Positions 52,604-61,661 of a stretch of 64,000 bases of DNA are shown here, one piece after another. Numbering within the stretch: the first letter of the stretch is position 1; each line of letters opens with the position of its first letter. The translations under genes were made by a program, and so were the position numbers. Under the pieces are notes generated by a model. That model did no database searches, was not told where the DNA came from, and saw nothing but the letters and a program-made list of their open reading frames with translations. This DNA comes from JABCPE02 sp963516475 (GTDB lineage Bacteria > Bacteroidota > Bacteroidia > Flavobacteriales > Weeksellaceae): positions 62,001 to 126,000 of the forward strand of contig CAUQBR010000004.1 in assembly GCA_963516475.1 (NCBI GenBank). The letters run 5' to 3'.

Positions 52604-52984
52604 ATGAGTATAAAATCAGAAAAACAACTTCTAATAAACACCATCATAGACAGTATCCAAGACACCAAGGGTGAGGATATTAAAATTTTGGATCTTACCA
52701 ACATAGAAAATGCCGCTGCAGACTATTTCATTATCTGTAGCGCAAATTCAAACACACAAGTAAATGCTATCGCTGGAAATATCGAGAGAAGAGTAAGAAA
52801 TGAGCTCAAAGAGCGCCCATGGCATACCGAGGGCGAAGAAAATGCGCTGTGGGTTTTAGTGGATTACATCTCCGTGGTGGTGCATGTTTTCCAGAAACAT
52901 ATCCGCGAATACTATGACATAGAAGACCTTTGGAGTGATGCCAAAGTCACTGTGATAGAAAATCAAGACAATTTATTTAACTAA
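52604..52984 (+). CDS. rsfS: ribosome silencing factor
   Basis: A 126-residue RsfS/Iojap protein that binds L14 and blocks subunit joining when nutrients are short. Motifs ENAAADYFIICSANSNTQVN and RPWHTEGEENALWVLVDYIS, then VVHVF, are diagnostic. It is 13 bp upstream of ftsH and follows a canonical promoter. Confidence 0.93.
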   Translation: MSIKSEKQLLINTIIDSIQDTKGEDIKILDLTNIENAAADYFIICSANSNTQVNAIAGNIERRVRNELKERPWHTEGEENALWVLVDYISVVVHVFQKHIREYYDIEDLWSDAKVTVIENQDNLFN

Positions 52985-52997
52985 GAAAAATATATGT

Positions 52998-55001
52998 ATG
53001 AACAAAGGATTTAATTGGTTCTATGTAGTCATTCTCATTGCATTGGGAATGCTCTTTTATCCGATGCTTAGCTCATCTTCTACGGTCAAATCGATAGATG
53101 AGGATACATTTTTCGGCCTAATGCAGCAAGGAAAAATAAAAGAGATAAAAGTATACCGAGACACACACAAAGCCGATATATTTTTAACTTCAGAGGCAAG
53201 AAAAAAAACTGAAGAACAAAAAGATATAATGCTTCCTTTTTCACAAGGAGCAAATCCTGATTTGGAATTATCCTATGGAGATTTAAAATACCTTCAGGAA
53301 AGATTTCATGAAATAAAAAAGACCAACCCTGAGATAAAATCTGTAATCAATTTTGGAGATTCTGGTTCTGCTATGAAGAGTACATTTATCTCCATGGCTA
53401 TGTGGATTGGTTTTTCTGCCCTACTCTACTACTTCATTTTCAGAAGAATGGGTGGTGGCGGAGGTGGAAACGCCAGCAGTATGTTTAACATTGGGCGTTC
53501 TAAAGCCAAACTAATCAATGAAAAAGATGCAGTTGTCACTTTTAAAGATGTAGCAGGTCTGGAAGGAGCAAAAGAAGAGGTTCAAGAAGTGGTAGACTTC
53601 CTTAGAAATGCTGAAAAATACACCAAATTAGGTGGTAAAATTCCTAAAGGAGTGCTGCTAGTAGGTCCTCCAGGAACAGGGAAAACCCTTCTGGCAAAAG
53701 CTGTGGCAGGAGAAGCAAAAGTGCCTTTCTTCTCGCTTTCAGGGTCTGATTTTGTGGAAATGTTCGTGGGTGTAGGTGCATCTCGTGTGCGTGACCTATT
53801 TGCCCAAGCAAAAGCAAAATCTCCTGCGATTATATTTATCGATGAAATAGATGCTATCGGTAGAGCCAGAAGTAAAAGTAATTTCAGTGGAGCTAATGAC
53901 GAGAGAGAAAACACCCTTAACCAGCTACTTACAGAGATGGATGGTTTCGGAACGGATACTAATGTAATCGTGATGGCGGCTACCAACCGTGCTGATATCT
54001 TGGACAAGGCTCTTCTTAGAGCTGGAAGATTTGACAGGGAAATTTATGTAGACCTTCCTGAACTCCACGAAAGAAAAGAAATTTTTGAAGTTCATCTAAA
54101 GAAAATCAAACTTGATGATTCTGTAGATAAAGAATTTTTAGCAAAACAGACTCCTGGATTTAGTGGTGCAGACATTGCGAATGTATGTAATGAGGCTGCC
54201 CTTATCGCAGCGAGAAACAGCCACGAAAGCGTTACTAAACAGGATTTCCTAGATGCTGTGGATAGAATCATCGGTGGTTTAGAAAAGAAAAGTTTGGCAA
54301 TAAAACCTTCCGAAAAAAGAAGAGTTGCCATCCACGAAGCGGGACATGCGACCATATCTTGGCTTACAGAACATGCCAATCCATTGCTAAAAGTGACTAT
54401 CGTTCCTAGAGGGCGTTCATTGGGTGCAGCTTGGTATCTTCCTGAAGAAAGACAGCTGACCACTACAGAACAACTGCTGGATGAGATGTGTGCTACACTA
54501 GGAGGGCGTGCTGCTGAACAGGTGATATTCAATAATATCTCTACTGGAGCGCTTTCTGACTTGGAAAAAGTAACCAAAAGAGCCCAAGCTATGGTTACCA
54601 TATATGGTCTAAATGACAAAATAGGAAACATTTCTTATTATGACAGTTCTGGGCAGTCTGAATACAACTTTGGGAAACCATATTCAGAGCATACAGCGAA
54701 GACCATAGATGAAGAAATATCCAAAATCATTGAAAATCAATACCAAAGAGCCATTAGAATTTTAACTGAAAACAAAGATAAATTAGAGGCTCTAGCAGAT
54801 AAACTTATTGAAAAAGAAGTGATTTTCCGAGAAGACTTGGAAGAAATCTTCGGAAAGAGAGCATGGGAACCAGAAGTTGCTGTGACTTCTAAAAAAGAGG
54901 AGCAAAATTCTACTCCAGCAGAAAATCCTGCTCTTGTGATTGATACTCCAGAGGAAGAAAAACCTTACGAAAATAATGAAATAAAAGATTCTCAATCATA
55001 A
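52998..55001 (+). CDS. ftsH: ATP-dependent zinc metalloprotease FtsH
   Basis: A 667-residue membrane-bound AAA+ protease that degrades misfolded and short-lived membrane proteins. Two membrane helices (about 8-24 and 128-148) flank a short periplasmic domain. Then come Walker A GPPGTGKT (223-230), Walker B IIFIDEIDA (about 278-286), the second region of homology with arginine fingers, and the peptidase zinc site HEAGH (446-450). The acidic C-terminal tail is Pro- and Glu-rich. A strong terminator follows, so the transcript is rsfS-ftsH. Confidence 0.97.
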   Translation: MNKGFNWFYVVILIALGMLFYPMLSSSSTVKSIDEDTFFGLMQQGKIKEIKVYRDTHKADIFLTSEARKKTEEQKDIMLPFSQGANPDLELSYGDLKYLQERFHEIKKTNPEIKSVINFGDSGSAMKSTFISMAMWIGFSALLYYFIFRRMGGGGGGNASSMFNIGRSKAKLINEKDAVVTFKDVAGLEGAKEEVQEVVDFLRNAEKYTKLGGKIPKGVLLVGPPGTGKTLLAKAVAGEAKVPFFSLSGSDFVEMFVGVGASRVRDLFAQAKAKSPAIIFIDEIDAIGRARSKSNFSGANDERENTLNQLLTEMDGFGTDTNVIVMAATNRADILDKALLRAGRFDREIYVDLPELHERKEIFEVHLKKIKLDDSVDKEFLAKQTPGFSGADIANVCNEAALIAARNSHESVTKQDFLDAVDRIIGGLEKKSLAIKPSEKRRVAIHEAGHATISWLTEHANPLLKVTIVPRGRSLGAAWYLPEERQLTTTEQLLDEMCATLGGRAAEQVIFNNISTGALSDLEKVTKRAQAMVTIYGLNDKIGNISYYDSSGQSEYNFGKPYSEHTAKTIDEEISKIIENQYQRAIRILTENKDKLEALADKLIEKEVIFREDLEEIFGKRAWEPEVAVTSKKEEQNSTPAENPALVIDTPEEEKPYENNEIKDSQS

Positions 55002-55010
55002 TTTAAAATT

Positions 55011-55042
55011 AACCTCTCTAAAAAATCAGAGAGGTTTTTTTT
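55011..55042 (+). terminator. terminator after ftsH
   Basis: A 9-bp perfect stem (AACCTCTCT / AGAGAGGTT) with an 8-base loop followed by eight Ts. It separates ftsH from the LUD-cdsA-psd group. Confidence 0.88.
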
Positions 55043-55195
55043 ATTTGTAAAAAACTTTTTTGCAAAATTCTTCGTTATTTAATTCAAATAATATCAATTT
55101 TATTTATGGTTTCTTAGATAAAACCTACTTATTTTTTGATTTATTCAAAATTATTATTAACTTCGTAACCTAGTAGGATAATTTTCACATTATAA

Positions 55196-55780
55196 TTGAG
55201 CTTTTTTAAAAACTTATTCGGTAAAATCTTCGGTGGCGAAGAAAAAAATAAATCTCCTCAAGGTCTTCTTGATTATGGAGACACACTTAAGCATGCCGAT
55301 GTTGATTATAAATTTGCTCAACTATTCACTCTCTCTGGAGGTGTTTTTAACTATTGTGCAAATGAAGCTGAAGCTCTTCCTATTCTTCATAAGATCATTG
55401 ATTCTGAAAATATCACCTCTGTTTTCTGCTGTGATGAGGATTTACAGAAATTCTTAGATGTTACGAAAACGCCTTATACGAAATTATTGAGTGAACAAAA
55501 TGGTGCTGCATTTATCACTTGTGAATATTTAATTGCCTTCGATGGAAAAATCATGCTTTCATGTGACAATATACTGCATTTTGATAATCAAATGCTTCCT
55601 GAAAAAATCATCATCATGGCCAATGTTTCCCAGATAGTGGAAGACCTTAGCGAAGCCATGTCAAAAATTAAACGGAAAAATAATATAAAAAATTTGACCT
55701 CAATAAGTGGTGGAAAATCAAATTTAGACAATCCAAACAAGAAATATCCAAAACTTTTCTTACTTTTGCTCGAAGATTAA
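55196..55780 (+). CDS. LUD-domain protein (LutC-like)
   Basis: A 194-residue protein with the LUD (lactate utilisation) fold seen in LutC/YkgG: GVFNYCANEAEALPILHKII, AAFITCEYLIAFDGKIML and VSQIVEDLSEAMSKIKR. In flavobacteria it typically lies between ftsH and cdsA and has no proven role, and no lutA/lutB partners are here. The start is TTG at 55196, directly after an in-frame TAA, and gives a natural amphipathic N-terminus (SFFKNLFGKIFGG). Confidence 0.85.
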   Translation: MSFFKNLFGKIFGGEEKNKSPQGLLDYGDTLKHADVDYKFAQLFTLSGGVFNYCANEAEALPILHKIIDSENITSVFCCDEDLQKFLDVTKTPYTKLLSEQNGAAFITCEYLIAFDGKIMLSCDNILHFDNQMLPEKIIIMANVSQIVEDLSEAMSKIKRKNNIKNLTSISGGKSNLDNPNKKYPKLFLLLLED

Positions 55781-55800
55781 TTTTTTTAAATTTCTAAATT

Positions 55801-56673
55801 TTGGATAAGAATCTAATTCAGCGTATTATTTCTGGAGCAGTATATGGTTTGGTCATTTTTCTATGTACAACTCATTTTGGCTCTGTTTACTTAAAAGATT
55901 TCCTAAATATTAATGTAAAACAAGAGTACTTATATCTCTCTTTGATTTTATTTTTCATAGCAGTAGGTGCTTGGGAAGCGATTAAAATAATGAAATTCGG
56001 TGAAAGCTGGTGGAAATGGATAGTTTTCCCAGTGGGGTTCATCGTTTTTTATAGATTTGGGATAAGATTCCTAAATCACGATTTTTATTTTATTTTTAAT
56101 ATCCAAGAACTTTTGGGTATTGCCCTAGTTTTCATTGCTTCATTTACTTTGTTTAAATACCCAAATGAACTTTATTATGACAATGGGAAGCTGATATTCA
56201 TCGTAATTTATGTATTTCTCTCATTTTCATTTGCATTAGGGCTTCCTATATTTAATTATTCCGAAAAGCATTTCGGCTGGGAAACTTTCATCCTATTTAC
56301 GCTAATATGGAGCAGTGATGGTTTTGCATATTTTGCTGGAAGAATGTTTGGAAAGCATAAAATGGCTCCGAAAATCAGCCCGAAAAAAACTTGGGAAGGC
56401 TTTGCTGGTGGAGTAATCTGCACTTTGATTTTAGGATTTGTCATTGAACAAAAAATGCCTGAACTAAGAGGAAACTGGATTATCATTGGACTTCTTGTTT
56501 CTATTTTCGCTCCACTTGGAGATTTGGTAGAAAGCCAACTGAAAAGAACTTTCGGTGTGAAAGACAGCGGAAACATCATCCCTGGGCATGGTGGTGTACT
56601 GGACAGACTAGACAGTTTCATCCTATGTGCACCTGTGGTATATTTATATTTTATTATAGAAAACTTAATTTAA
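55801..56673 (+). CDS. cdsA: phosphatidate cytidylyltransferase
   Basis: A 290-residue inner-membrane enzyme making CDP-diacylglycerol from phosphatidate and CTP. About seven to eight helices are present, plus the family segments PKISPKKTWEGFAGG and SQLKRTFGVKDSGNIIPGHG followed by GVLDRLDS. The start is TTG at 55801, with ATT and then TAA upstream in frame; the first in-frame ATG is far inside the protein. It is followed 12 bp later by psd, the next-but-one step of phosphatidylethanolamine synthesis. Confidence 0.94.
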   Translation: MDKNLIQRIISGAVYGLVIFLCTTHFGSVYLKDFLNINVKQEYLYLSLILFFIAVGAWEAIKIMKFGESWWKWIVFPVGFIVFYRFGIRFLNHDFYFIFNIQELLGIALVFIASFTLFKYPNELYYDNGKLIFIVIYVFLSFSFALGLPIFNYSEKHFGWETFILFTLIWSSDGFAYFAGRMFGKHKMAPKISPKKTWEGFAGGVICTLILGFVIEQKMPELRGNWIIIGLLVSIFAPLGDLVESQLKRTFGVKDSGNIIPGHGGVLDRLDSFILCAPVVYLYFIIENLI

Positions 56674-56685
56674 ATACATAAAATT

Positions 56686-57342
56686 ATGACACTTCATAGA
56701 GAAGGAAAAGGTACTATTATCGTTTCTTTATTGGTTTTAACCTTGTTATCTGCCATTTCACATTTTTTCCTTGGTAGATATTCGGTATTGGTAACCCTGC
56801 CTTTACTTATTTTATTCTGTTTGGTTGTTTGGTTTTTCCGTGTTCCAAACAGAAATATTTCAGAACATACAGACACTGTAGTCGCGCCTGTTGATGGGAA
56901 AGTAGTAATGATAAAAGAAGTAGAAGAAGATGAGGTTTTGAAAACAAAATGCCTTCAGATTTCTATTTTCATGTCGCCTCTCAATGTGCATATATGCAGA
57001 TATCCTGTGACAGGAAAAGTTTCCTACCGAAAATACCACGCTGGGAAATACCTGATGGCTTGGAATGAAAAATCCTCCACAGAAAACGAAAGAACAACGA
57101 TAGCTGTGGATACTCTAACTAACCAAAAAGTAGTATTCAGACAGATCGCAGGATATGTCGCGAGAAGAATTGTAATGTATTCAGAAGTAGGCGATGATGC
57201 AAAAGCTGGGTACGAGCTGGGCTTTATCAAATTCGGTTCTAGGATGGATGTTTTCTTGCCAATCGGCACAGAGGTTCTCTGCAAAATAGGAGATATTACC
57301 GCAGGAGGTATCGATGTAATCGCAAAACTGAAAAACACATAA
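56686..57342 (+). CDS. psd: phosphatidylserine decarboxylase proenzyme
   Basis: A 218-residue proenzyme of the short (archaetidylserine-type) PSD group. The self-cleavage site GS (Gly184-Ser185 in GFIKFGSRMDVFLP) creates the pyruvoyl group; the APVDGK and PLNVHICRYPV segments hold the acidic and His residues used in processing and catalysis. Two hydrophobic helices at the N-terminus (about 10-50) anchor it. It works with CdsA upstream in making phosphatidylethanolamine; phosphatidylserine synthase is not in the window. Confidence 0.93.
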   Translation: MTLHREGKGTIIVSLLVLTLLSAISHFFLGRYSVLVTLPLLILFCLVVWFFRVPNRNISEHTDTVVAPVDGKVVMIKEVEEDEVLKTKCLQISIFMSPLNVHICRYPVTGKVSYRKYHAGKYLMAWNEKSSTENERTTIAVDTLTNQKVVFRQIAGYVARRIVMYSEVGDDAKAGYELGFIKFGSRMDVFLPIGTEVLCKIGDITAGGIDVIAKLKNT

Positions 57343-57349
57343 AAAACTT

Positions 57350-57377
57350 AAGCTGCCAAATAATGGCAGCTTTTTTA
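57350..57377. terminator. terminator shared by psd and nrnA
   Basis: A 9-bp perfect stem (AAGCTGCCA / TGGCAGCTT) with a 5-base loop and a T run, 8 bp after psd and next to the nrnA stop. Confidence 0.85.
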
Positions 57378-58379
57378 TATTCCTTCTTTTTCTACAATTT
57401 TCTTAAAGTCTGATATTGTCTCTTCCAGAGATTTCAGATATTTTCCTCCAGCGGCATTGATATGCCCACCACCATTGAAATATTTTCTAGCGAACTGATT
57501 GACATCCACATCTTCTTTGGAACGGAAAGATATTTTGATAAAATCTTCATAAAGGTCTTCCATAAAGAATGCAGAAACCTTCACACCAGCGAGGCTCAGG
57601 CCATAATTTACAAAACCATCAGTATCTCCTTTTTCAAAGCCGAATTCTTGCAGTTCGGTTCGTTTCAGCCAAAGAACAACCACTTCGTTATCTTTTACCA
57701 ATTCCACTCGCCCTAAAATCAAGGAAAGCAGTTTCAGACGGCTCACCGTATTATTATCCCAAGTGTTAGAGCTAATCTCGGCAGGATTTGCGCCTTTTTC
57801 TATTAAATTCGCGATAATTCTGTGTGTAGTTGCACTTGTGGAACGGTACCGAAAACCTCCCGTATCGGTCATTATTCCTGTATATAGGCATTTTGCGGTA
57901 TCTTCATCAACTAAATTTTCCTGTCCCAGCGCTTCTATAAAATGATAAACCATCTGCGAAGTAGCAGGAATATTAGTATCAGAATAGACAAAATCAAACT
58001 CACCAGGCTGCTGGTGGTGGTCTATCAGGATTTTGACAGCTTTGGAATTACTTACCCAGTCGCCTACCATTCCTATCCTCGTATAAGTATTAAAATCCAA
58101 GCAAAACACCACATCCGCCGCCTCTATCAGCTCTATGGCTTTTCTTTTTTTATACTCTGCGATGGTTATTTTTTTGGCTTCGGGCATCCATTTTAGGAAC
58201 TTTGGGAAGTCGTTGGGAACGATGATTTCTGCCTCTACACCTCTATTCCTAAGGAAATGCTTTAGCCCAAGACTACTCCCAATGGCATCTCCATCAGGGT
58301 TGTAATGGGTAACGATTACTATTTTTTCTTTTACTGAAATCAGATTTTCTATCTCTGACAAAGCCTCTTTACTAAACAT
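57375..58379 (-). CDS. nrnA: DHH-family nanoRNase / pAp phosphatase
   Basis: A 334-residue bifunctional oligoribonuclease and 3'-phosphoadenosine-5'-phosphate phosphatase. The DHH domain has HYNPDGDAIGSSLGL (His25, Asp29, Asp31), the second Asp in FCLDFN, and LIDHHQQPG. The DHHA1 domain ends in GGHINAAGG. It is the third gene of lepA-lipoprotein-nrnA, starting 34 bp after the lipoprotein gene. Confidence 0.93.
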   Translation of the reverse strand: MFSKEALSEIENLISVKEKIVIVTHYNPDGDAIGSSLGLKHFLRNRGVEAEIIVPNDFPKFLKWMPEAKKITIAEYKKRKAIELIEAADVVFCLDFNTYTRIGMVGDWVSNSKAVKILIDHHQQPGEFDFVYSDTNIPATSQMVYHFIEALGQENLVDEDTAKCLYTGIMTDTGGFRYRSTSATTHRIIANLIEKGANPAEISSNTWDNNTVSRLKLLSLILGRVELVKDNEVVVLWLKRTELQEFGFEKGDTDGFVNYGLSLAGVKVSAFFMEDLYEDFIKISFRSKEDVDVNQFARKYFNGGGHINAAGGKYLKSLEETISDFKKIVEKEGI

Positions 58380-58413
58380 AAAACATATTTATATGATTTA
58401 GAGTTTTTTCACT

Positions 58414-58764
58414 CTACAAAACTGGCTTATTATTTACATAAGCAGGAATAAAGATAGCCAGCCCAACCCCTACTACTACAAGTAATATAGTCTTTCCTTC
58501 ACTCATTTTTGAAATTTTCTGAATTTCATCTTTACTAATTACCTGCTGTTCTTTATCTACTACTCCTATGATTTCATCTTCTTGCTCTTTTATAAATTGG
58601 AATTTTTTTATTTTACTCCCATTTACTTTATGCACAGTATATTCTGCATTTTCTTTCAGAGCAGAGTAATCAAAATTATTTTTAGAACTGACCTTCACCG
58701 AAGTACAAGACAGCAAATTTGCTACTAACAACAAGGCTGTTATCCCTTTCTTAATTTTATTCAT
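58414..58764 (-). CDS. small hypothetical lipoprotein
   Basis: A 116-residue protein with a lipoprotein signal (LLSC, Cys20) and a hydrophobic stretch near the C-terminus (about 94-110, LVVVGVGLAIFIPAYV). The middle is charged and suggests a small beta fold (NAEYTVHKVNGSKIKKFQFI ... DEIIGVVDKEQQVI). Function unknown. It lies 19 bp after lepA in the same transcript. Confidence 0.78.
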   Translation of the reverse strand: MNKIKKGITALLLVANLLSCTSVKVSSKNNFDYSALKENAEYTVHKVNGSKIKKFQFIKEQEDEIIGVVDKEQQVISKDEIQKISKMSEGKTILLVVVGVGLAIFIPAYVNNKPVL

Positions 58765-58783
58765 ATTAAGTTTTTATTTATTT

Positions 58784-60580
58784 CTAATCATTCAGTTTCA
58801 GCACCGCCATAAATGCAGACTGAGGAACTTCTACACGCCCAATTTGCTTCATTTTTTTCTTTCCTTCTTTTTGTTTTTCAAGGAGCTTTCTCTTACGAGA
58901 GATGTCACCACCATAACATTTTGCGGTTACATCTTTACGAAGGGCTTTTATGGTTTCTCGGGCGATTACTTTAGTTCCCAGAGCTGCCTGAACCGCGATG
59001 TCAAACTGCTGTCTCGGTATCAGTTCGCGAAGTTTCTCGCACATTTTTTTACCGATGTTATAGGCGTTAGAATCGTGTATCAAGGAAGAAAGCGCATCCA
59101 CCATATCACCATTGATAAGGATATCCATTTTCACCAATTTAGATGGACGGAAGCCTATTGGGTGATAGTCAAACGATGCATATCCTTTGGAAATAGACTT
59201 TAATCGGTCATAAAAATCAAACACCACCTCTGATAACGGCATATTGAAAATCAATTCCACTCGGTCAGAAGTTAAATAAGACTGATTAACGATTTCGCCT
59301 CGTTTTTCTATACAAAGCGTCATCACTGCCCCCACGAAATCAGACTTAGTGATGATAGAAGCCTTTATATACGGCTCTTCCACTCTGTCCATCGTAGTAG
59401 GATCCATCATCTCAGACGGGTTGTTGATGAGGATAGGAACATCTGGTTCTTTCTTGGTGTAGCCGTGGTAAGATACATTGGGAACGGTAGTGATTACATT
59501 CATCCCAAACTCCCTGTCAAGACGCTCCTGAACAATCTCCATGTGAAGCATTCCAAGGAAACCACAACGGAAACCAAAGCCCAGCGCCGCCGAACTTTCC
59601 GCCTCGAAAACAAGCGAAGCATCATTCAGCCTTAGTTTTTCTAATGAAGCCCTAAGCTCCTCAAAATCTTCTGATTCTATCGGATAAATCCCCGCAAATA
59701 CCATCGGTTTCACCTCTTCGAAACCTTCTATCGGTGCAGGAGCTGGGTTTTCAGTGGAAGTAATGGTGTCCCCTACTTTCACCTCTCGGGCATCCTTTAT
59801 CCCAGAAATGATGTAGCCTACATCTCCACATTTTATCTCTTGTTTAGGCGCTTGTTTTAGTTTCAAAGTTCCCACCTCATCGGCATCATAGGTGCGGTCA
59901 GTCGCCATAAATTTCACTTTCTGCCCTTTCTTGATGCTTCCATTTACCACTTTGAAATAAGCCTCAATTCCTCTAAATGGGTTAAACACAGAGTCAAAAA
60001 TCAACGCCTGCAGCGGAGCATCTGGGTCGCCCTCTGGCGCTGGGATTCTCTCCACGATCTGCTCCAGAAGTTCTTTCACACCTGCTCCTGTTTTTCCAGA
60101 AACACGAAGAACATCCTCTGGCTTACAGCCCAAAAGATTGACAATTTCATCTGTAACTTCCTCAGGATTTGCCGAAGGAAGGTCTATTTTATTCAAAATT
60201 GGAATAATTTCCAAATCATTTTCTAATGCCAAATAAAGATTGGAAATAGTCTGAGCCTGAATGCTTTGCGCCGCATCTACAATCAGCAAAGCTCCCTCAC
60301 ACGCCGCGATAGAACGCGAAACTTCATACGAGAAATCCACATGCCCAGGAGTATCGATAAGGTTAAGGACATATTTTTCGCCCTTGTATTCATAGTCCAT
60401 CTGGATAGCGTGGGATTTTATGGTAATTCCTCGCTCCTTTTCCAAATCCATATCATCAAGAGTCTGCGCCTGCAACTCCCTCTGTGTCACTGTATTAGTA
60501 TACTCCAAAAGTCGGTCTGCCAAGGTAGATTTACCGTGGTCAATATGTGCAATGATGCAAAAATTTCTTATATTTTTCAT
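58784..60580 (-). CDS. lepA: elongation factor 4
   Basis: A 598-residue translational GTPase that acts on stalled ribosomes or in ribosome assembly. It has the G domain (IAHIDHGKSTLADRLLE, DTPGHVDFSYEVSR, NKIDLP), the EF4-specific C-terminal domain (FDYHPIGFRPSKLVKMDI and CYGGDISRKRKLLEKQKEGK) and lacks EF-G domain IV. The promoter box is 20 bp upstream. The operon continues with a lipoprotein and nrnA. Confidence 0.96.
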   Translation of the reverse strand: MKNIRNFCIIAHIDHGKSTLADRLLEYTNTVTQRELQAQTLDDMDLEKERGITIKSHAIQMDYEYKGEKYVLNLIDTPGHVDFSYEVSRSIAACEGALLIVDAAQSIQAQTISNLYLALENDLEIIPILNKIDLPSANPEEVTDEIVNLLGCKPEDVLRVSGKTGAGVKELLEQIVERIPAPEGDPDAPLQALIFDSVFNPFRGIEAYFKVVNGSIKKGQKVKFMATDRTYDADEVGTLKLKQAPKQEIKCGDVGYIISGIKDAREVKVGDTITSTENPAPAPIEGFEEVKPMVFAGIYPIESEDFEELRASLEKLRLNDASLVFEAESSAALGFGFRCGFLGMLHMEIVQERLDREFGMNVITTVPNVSYHGYTKKEPDVPILINNPSEMMDPTTMDRVEEPYIKASIITKSDFVGAVMTLCIEKRGEIVNQSYLTSDRVELIFNMPLSEVVFDFYDRLKSISKGYASFDYHPIGFRPSKLVKMDILINGDMVDALSSLIHDSNAYNIGKKMCEKLRELIPRQQFDIAVQAALGTKVIARETIKALRKDVTAKCYGGDISRKRKLLEKQKEGKKKMKQIGRVEVPQSAFMAVLKLND

Positions 60581-60599
60581 TTCAAAAATCAGTATCCTG

Positions 60600-60607
60600 C
60601 AAAGATA
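60600..60607 (-). promoter_or_regulatory. -7 promoter box for the lepA operon
   Basis: TATCTTTG on the minus strand, 19 bp before the lepA ATG and immediately after the previous operon's terminator. Confidence 0.6.
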
Positions 60608-60610
60608 ACA

Positions 60611-60641
60611 AAAAAGAGACTGAAAAAATCAATCTCTTTTG
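60611..60641 (-). terminator. terminator of the ECF sigma operon
   Basis: An 8-bp stem (AAAAGAGA / TCTCTTTT) with a 13-base loop, followed by T-rich sequence on the minus strand. Short stem, so moderate strength. Confidence 0.65.
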
Positions 60642-60649
60642 GTATAAAT

Positions 60650-61135
60650 TTATTTAGTCTTATGTTTGTCTTTACCGTGTTTATGCTTAAAGGAATCCTT
60701 AATATCTTTCTCTATTTTATAAATTTTCAAAACCTGCTGTGGAGAAAGATGTTCCAGTAATTTTTTGGAATAAAATTTTCTGTTATCCAAAACCTTTTGA
60801 GCAACTTCAAAACCAAGGTTTATCTTTCTTAAAGCCTCTTCATCGGTCAGATTTTCATGAGCACCCATAGGTTTAAAAGCTTTTATTTCCCTTTGCGCTT
60901 TAAGATATTCACTAAGAAGTTTCTCCACAGTATCTTTTTTCTCACCAGAAAGCTCTAATTCTTTGATGATTTTATTAACACTCAACTGCTGAATGAAAGC
61001 CATTTTCTCTTCATGTGTCATTTTTTCAAAATCATGAATATAGCTTTTCTTGTCCTCGTGGTGTTTTCCATTGTTCTTTTGTGCAGAAACCAGCATTCCA
61101 AAAGATATGGCTAATAAAAAAAATATTTTTTTCAT
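60650..61135 (-). CDS. exported CpxP/Spy-like helical protein
   Basis: A 161-residue exported protein with a signal peptide (residues 1-18, ending LVSAQ) and a helical, highly charged mature part. The pattern of L-x-x-E-K helices (LSVNKIIKELELSGEKKDTV, VLDNRKFYSKKLLEHLSPQQ) and the LTDEEAL segment resemble the periplasmic stress proteins CpxP, Spy and CnrX/ZraP. It ends in a His/Lys-rich tail (HKHGKDKHKTK) that could bind metal. Third gene of the sigma / anti-sigma operon, 14 bp after the anti-sigma gene. Confidence 0.75.
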   Translation of the reverse strand: MKKIFFLLAISFGMLVSAQKNNGKHHEDKKSYIHDFEKMTHEEKMAFIQQLSVNKIIKELELSGEKKDTVEKLLSEYLKAQREIKAFKPMGAHENLTDEEALRKINLGFEVAQKVLDNRKFYSKKLLEHLSPQQVLKIYKIEKDIKDSFKHKHGKDKHKTK

Positions 61136-61149
61136 TTTTAAAATTTTAA

Positions 61150-61659
61150 TTAATATAAATCCAAAAAGGTGTCTTGTTCATAATTACTAGTCAGCTCCTG
61201 AAGTTCCTCTTCGCTCATGACATTTAGAACCTCTTCCATTTTGAGTTTCGTAGAAAGATTTTTTATTTTCTGCTCAGAAACAGCATCAGAACTCTGCCCT
61301 GCGAAAGATGTTTTTGATTCTGTGTAAGGCTGATTTTCTGTCGCTTCTTGATTTACAATATCTGTTTGAGGTTCAGGGTTTTGCCCTTGATTCGGAGTGG
61401 AAACATTTTCATTCTGAACCATCTGAGGATTTTGTATCACTTCCACATTTTTATTTTTGACATTCACAAAAAACGAAATCCCAAAAACCACTGCTATCGC
61501 AGCCGCAGAAGCCCACAATGGGTTTATTTTAAACCTTTTTACAGGTCGTTTTTCTACCCTTACCGTTTTATCCAAAACTTTTTCCTGCATTTCCTCGAAA
61601 AAGTTTTCTGGCAGTTCAGGCGTTTTTCGTTCCCATTTTTCTATATCTATTTTTTTCAT
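61150..61659 (-). CDS. putative anti-sigma factor, single-pass membrane protein
   Basis: A 169-residue protein with a cytoplasmic N-terminus of about 47 residues, one transmembrane helix (about 48-65) and a periplasmic part rich in Asn, Gln and Glu. This is the layout of the anti-sigma factors that partner ECF sigma factors. It starts 2 bp after the sigma gene. No classical zinc-binding ASD motif (HxxxCxxC) is present, so sequence alone does not prove the role; the neighbourhood does most of the work. Confidence 0.78.
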   Translation of the reverse strand: MKKIDIEKWERKTPELPENFFEEMQEKVLDKTVRVEKRPVKRFKINPLWASAAAIAVVFGISFFVNVKNKNVEVIQNPQMVQNENVSTPNQGQNPEPQTDIVNQEATENQPYTESKTSFAGQSSDAVSEQKIKNLSTKLKMEEVLNVMSEEELQELTSNYEQDTFLDLY

Positions 61660-61661
61660 TT

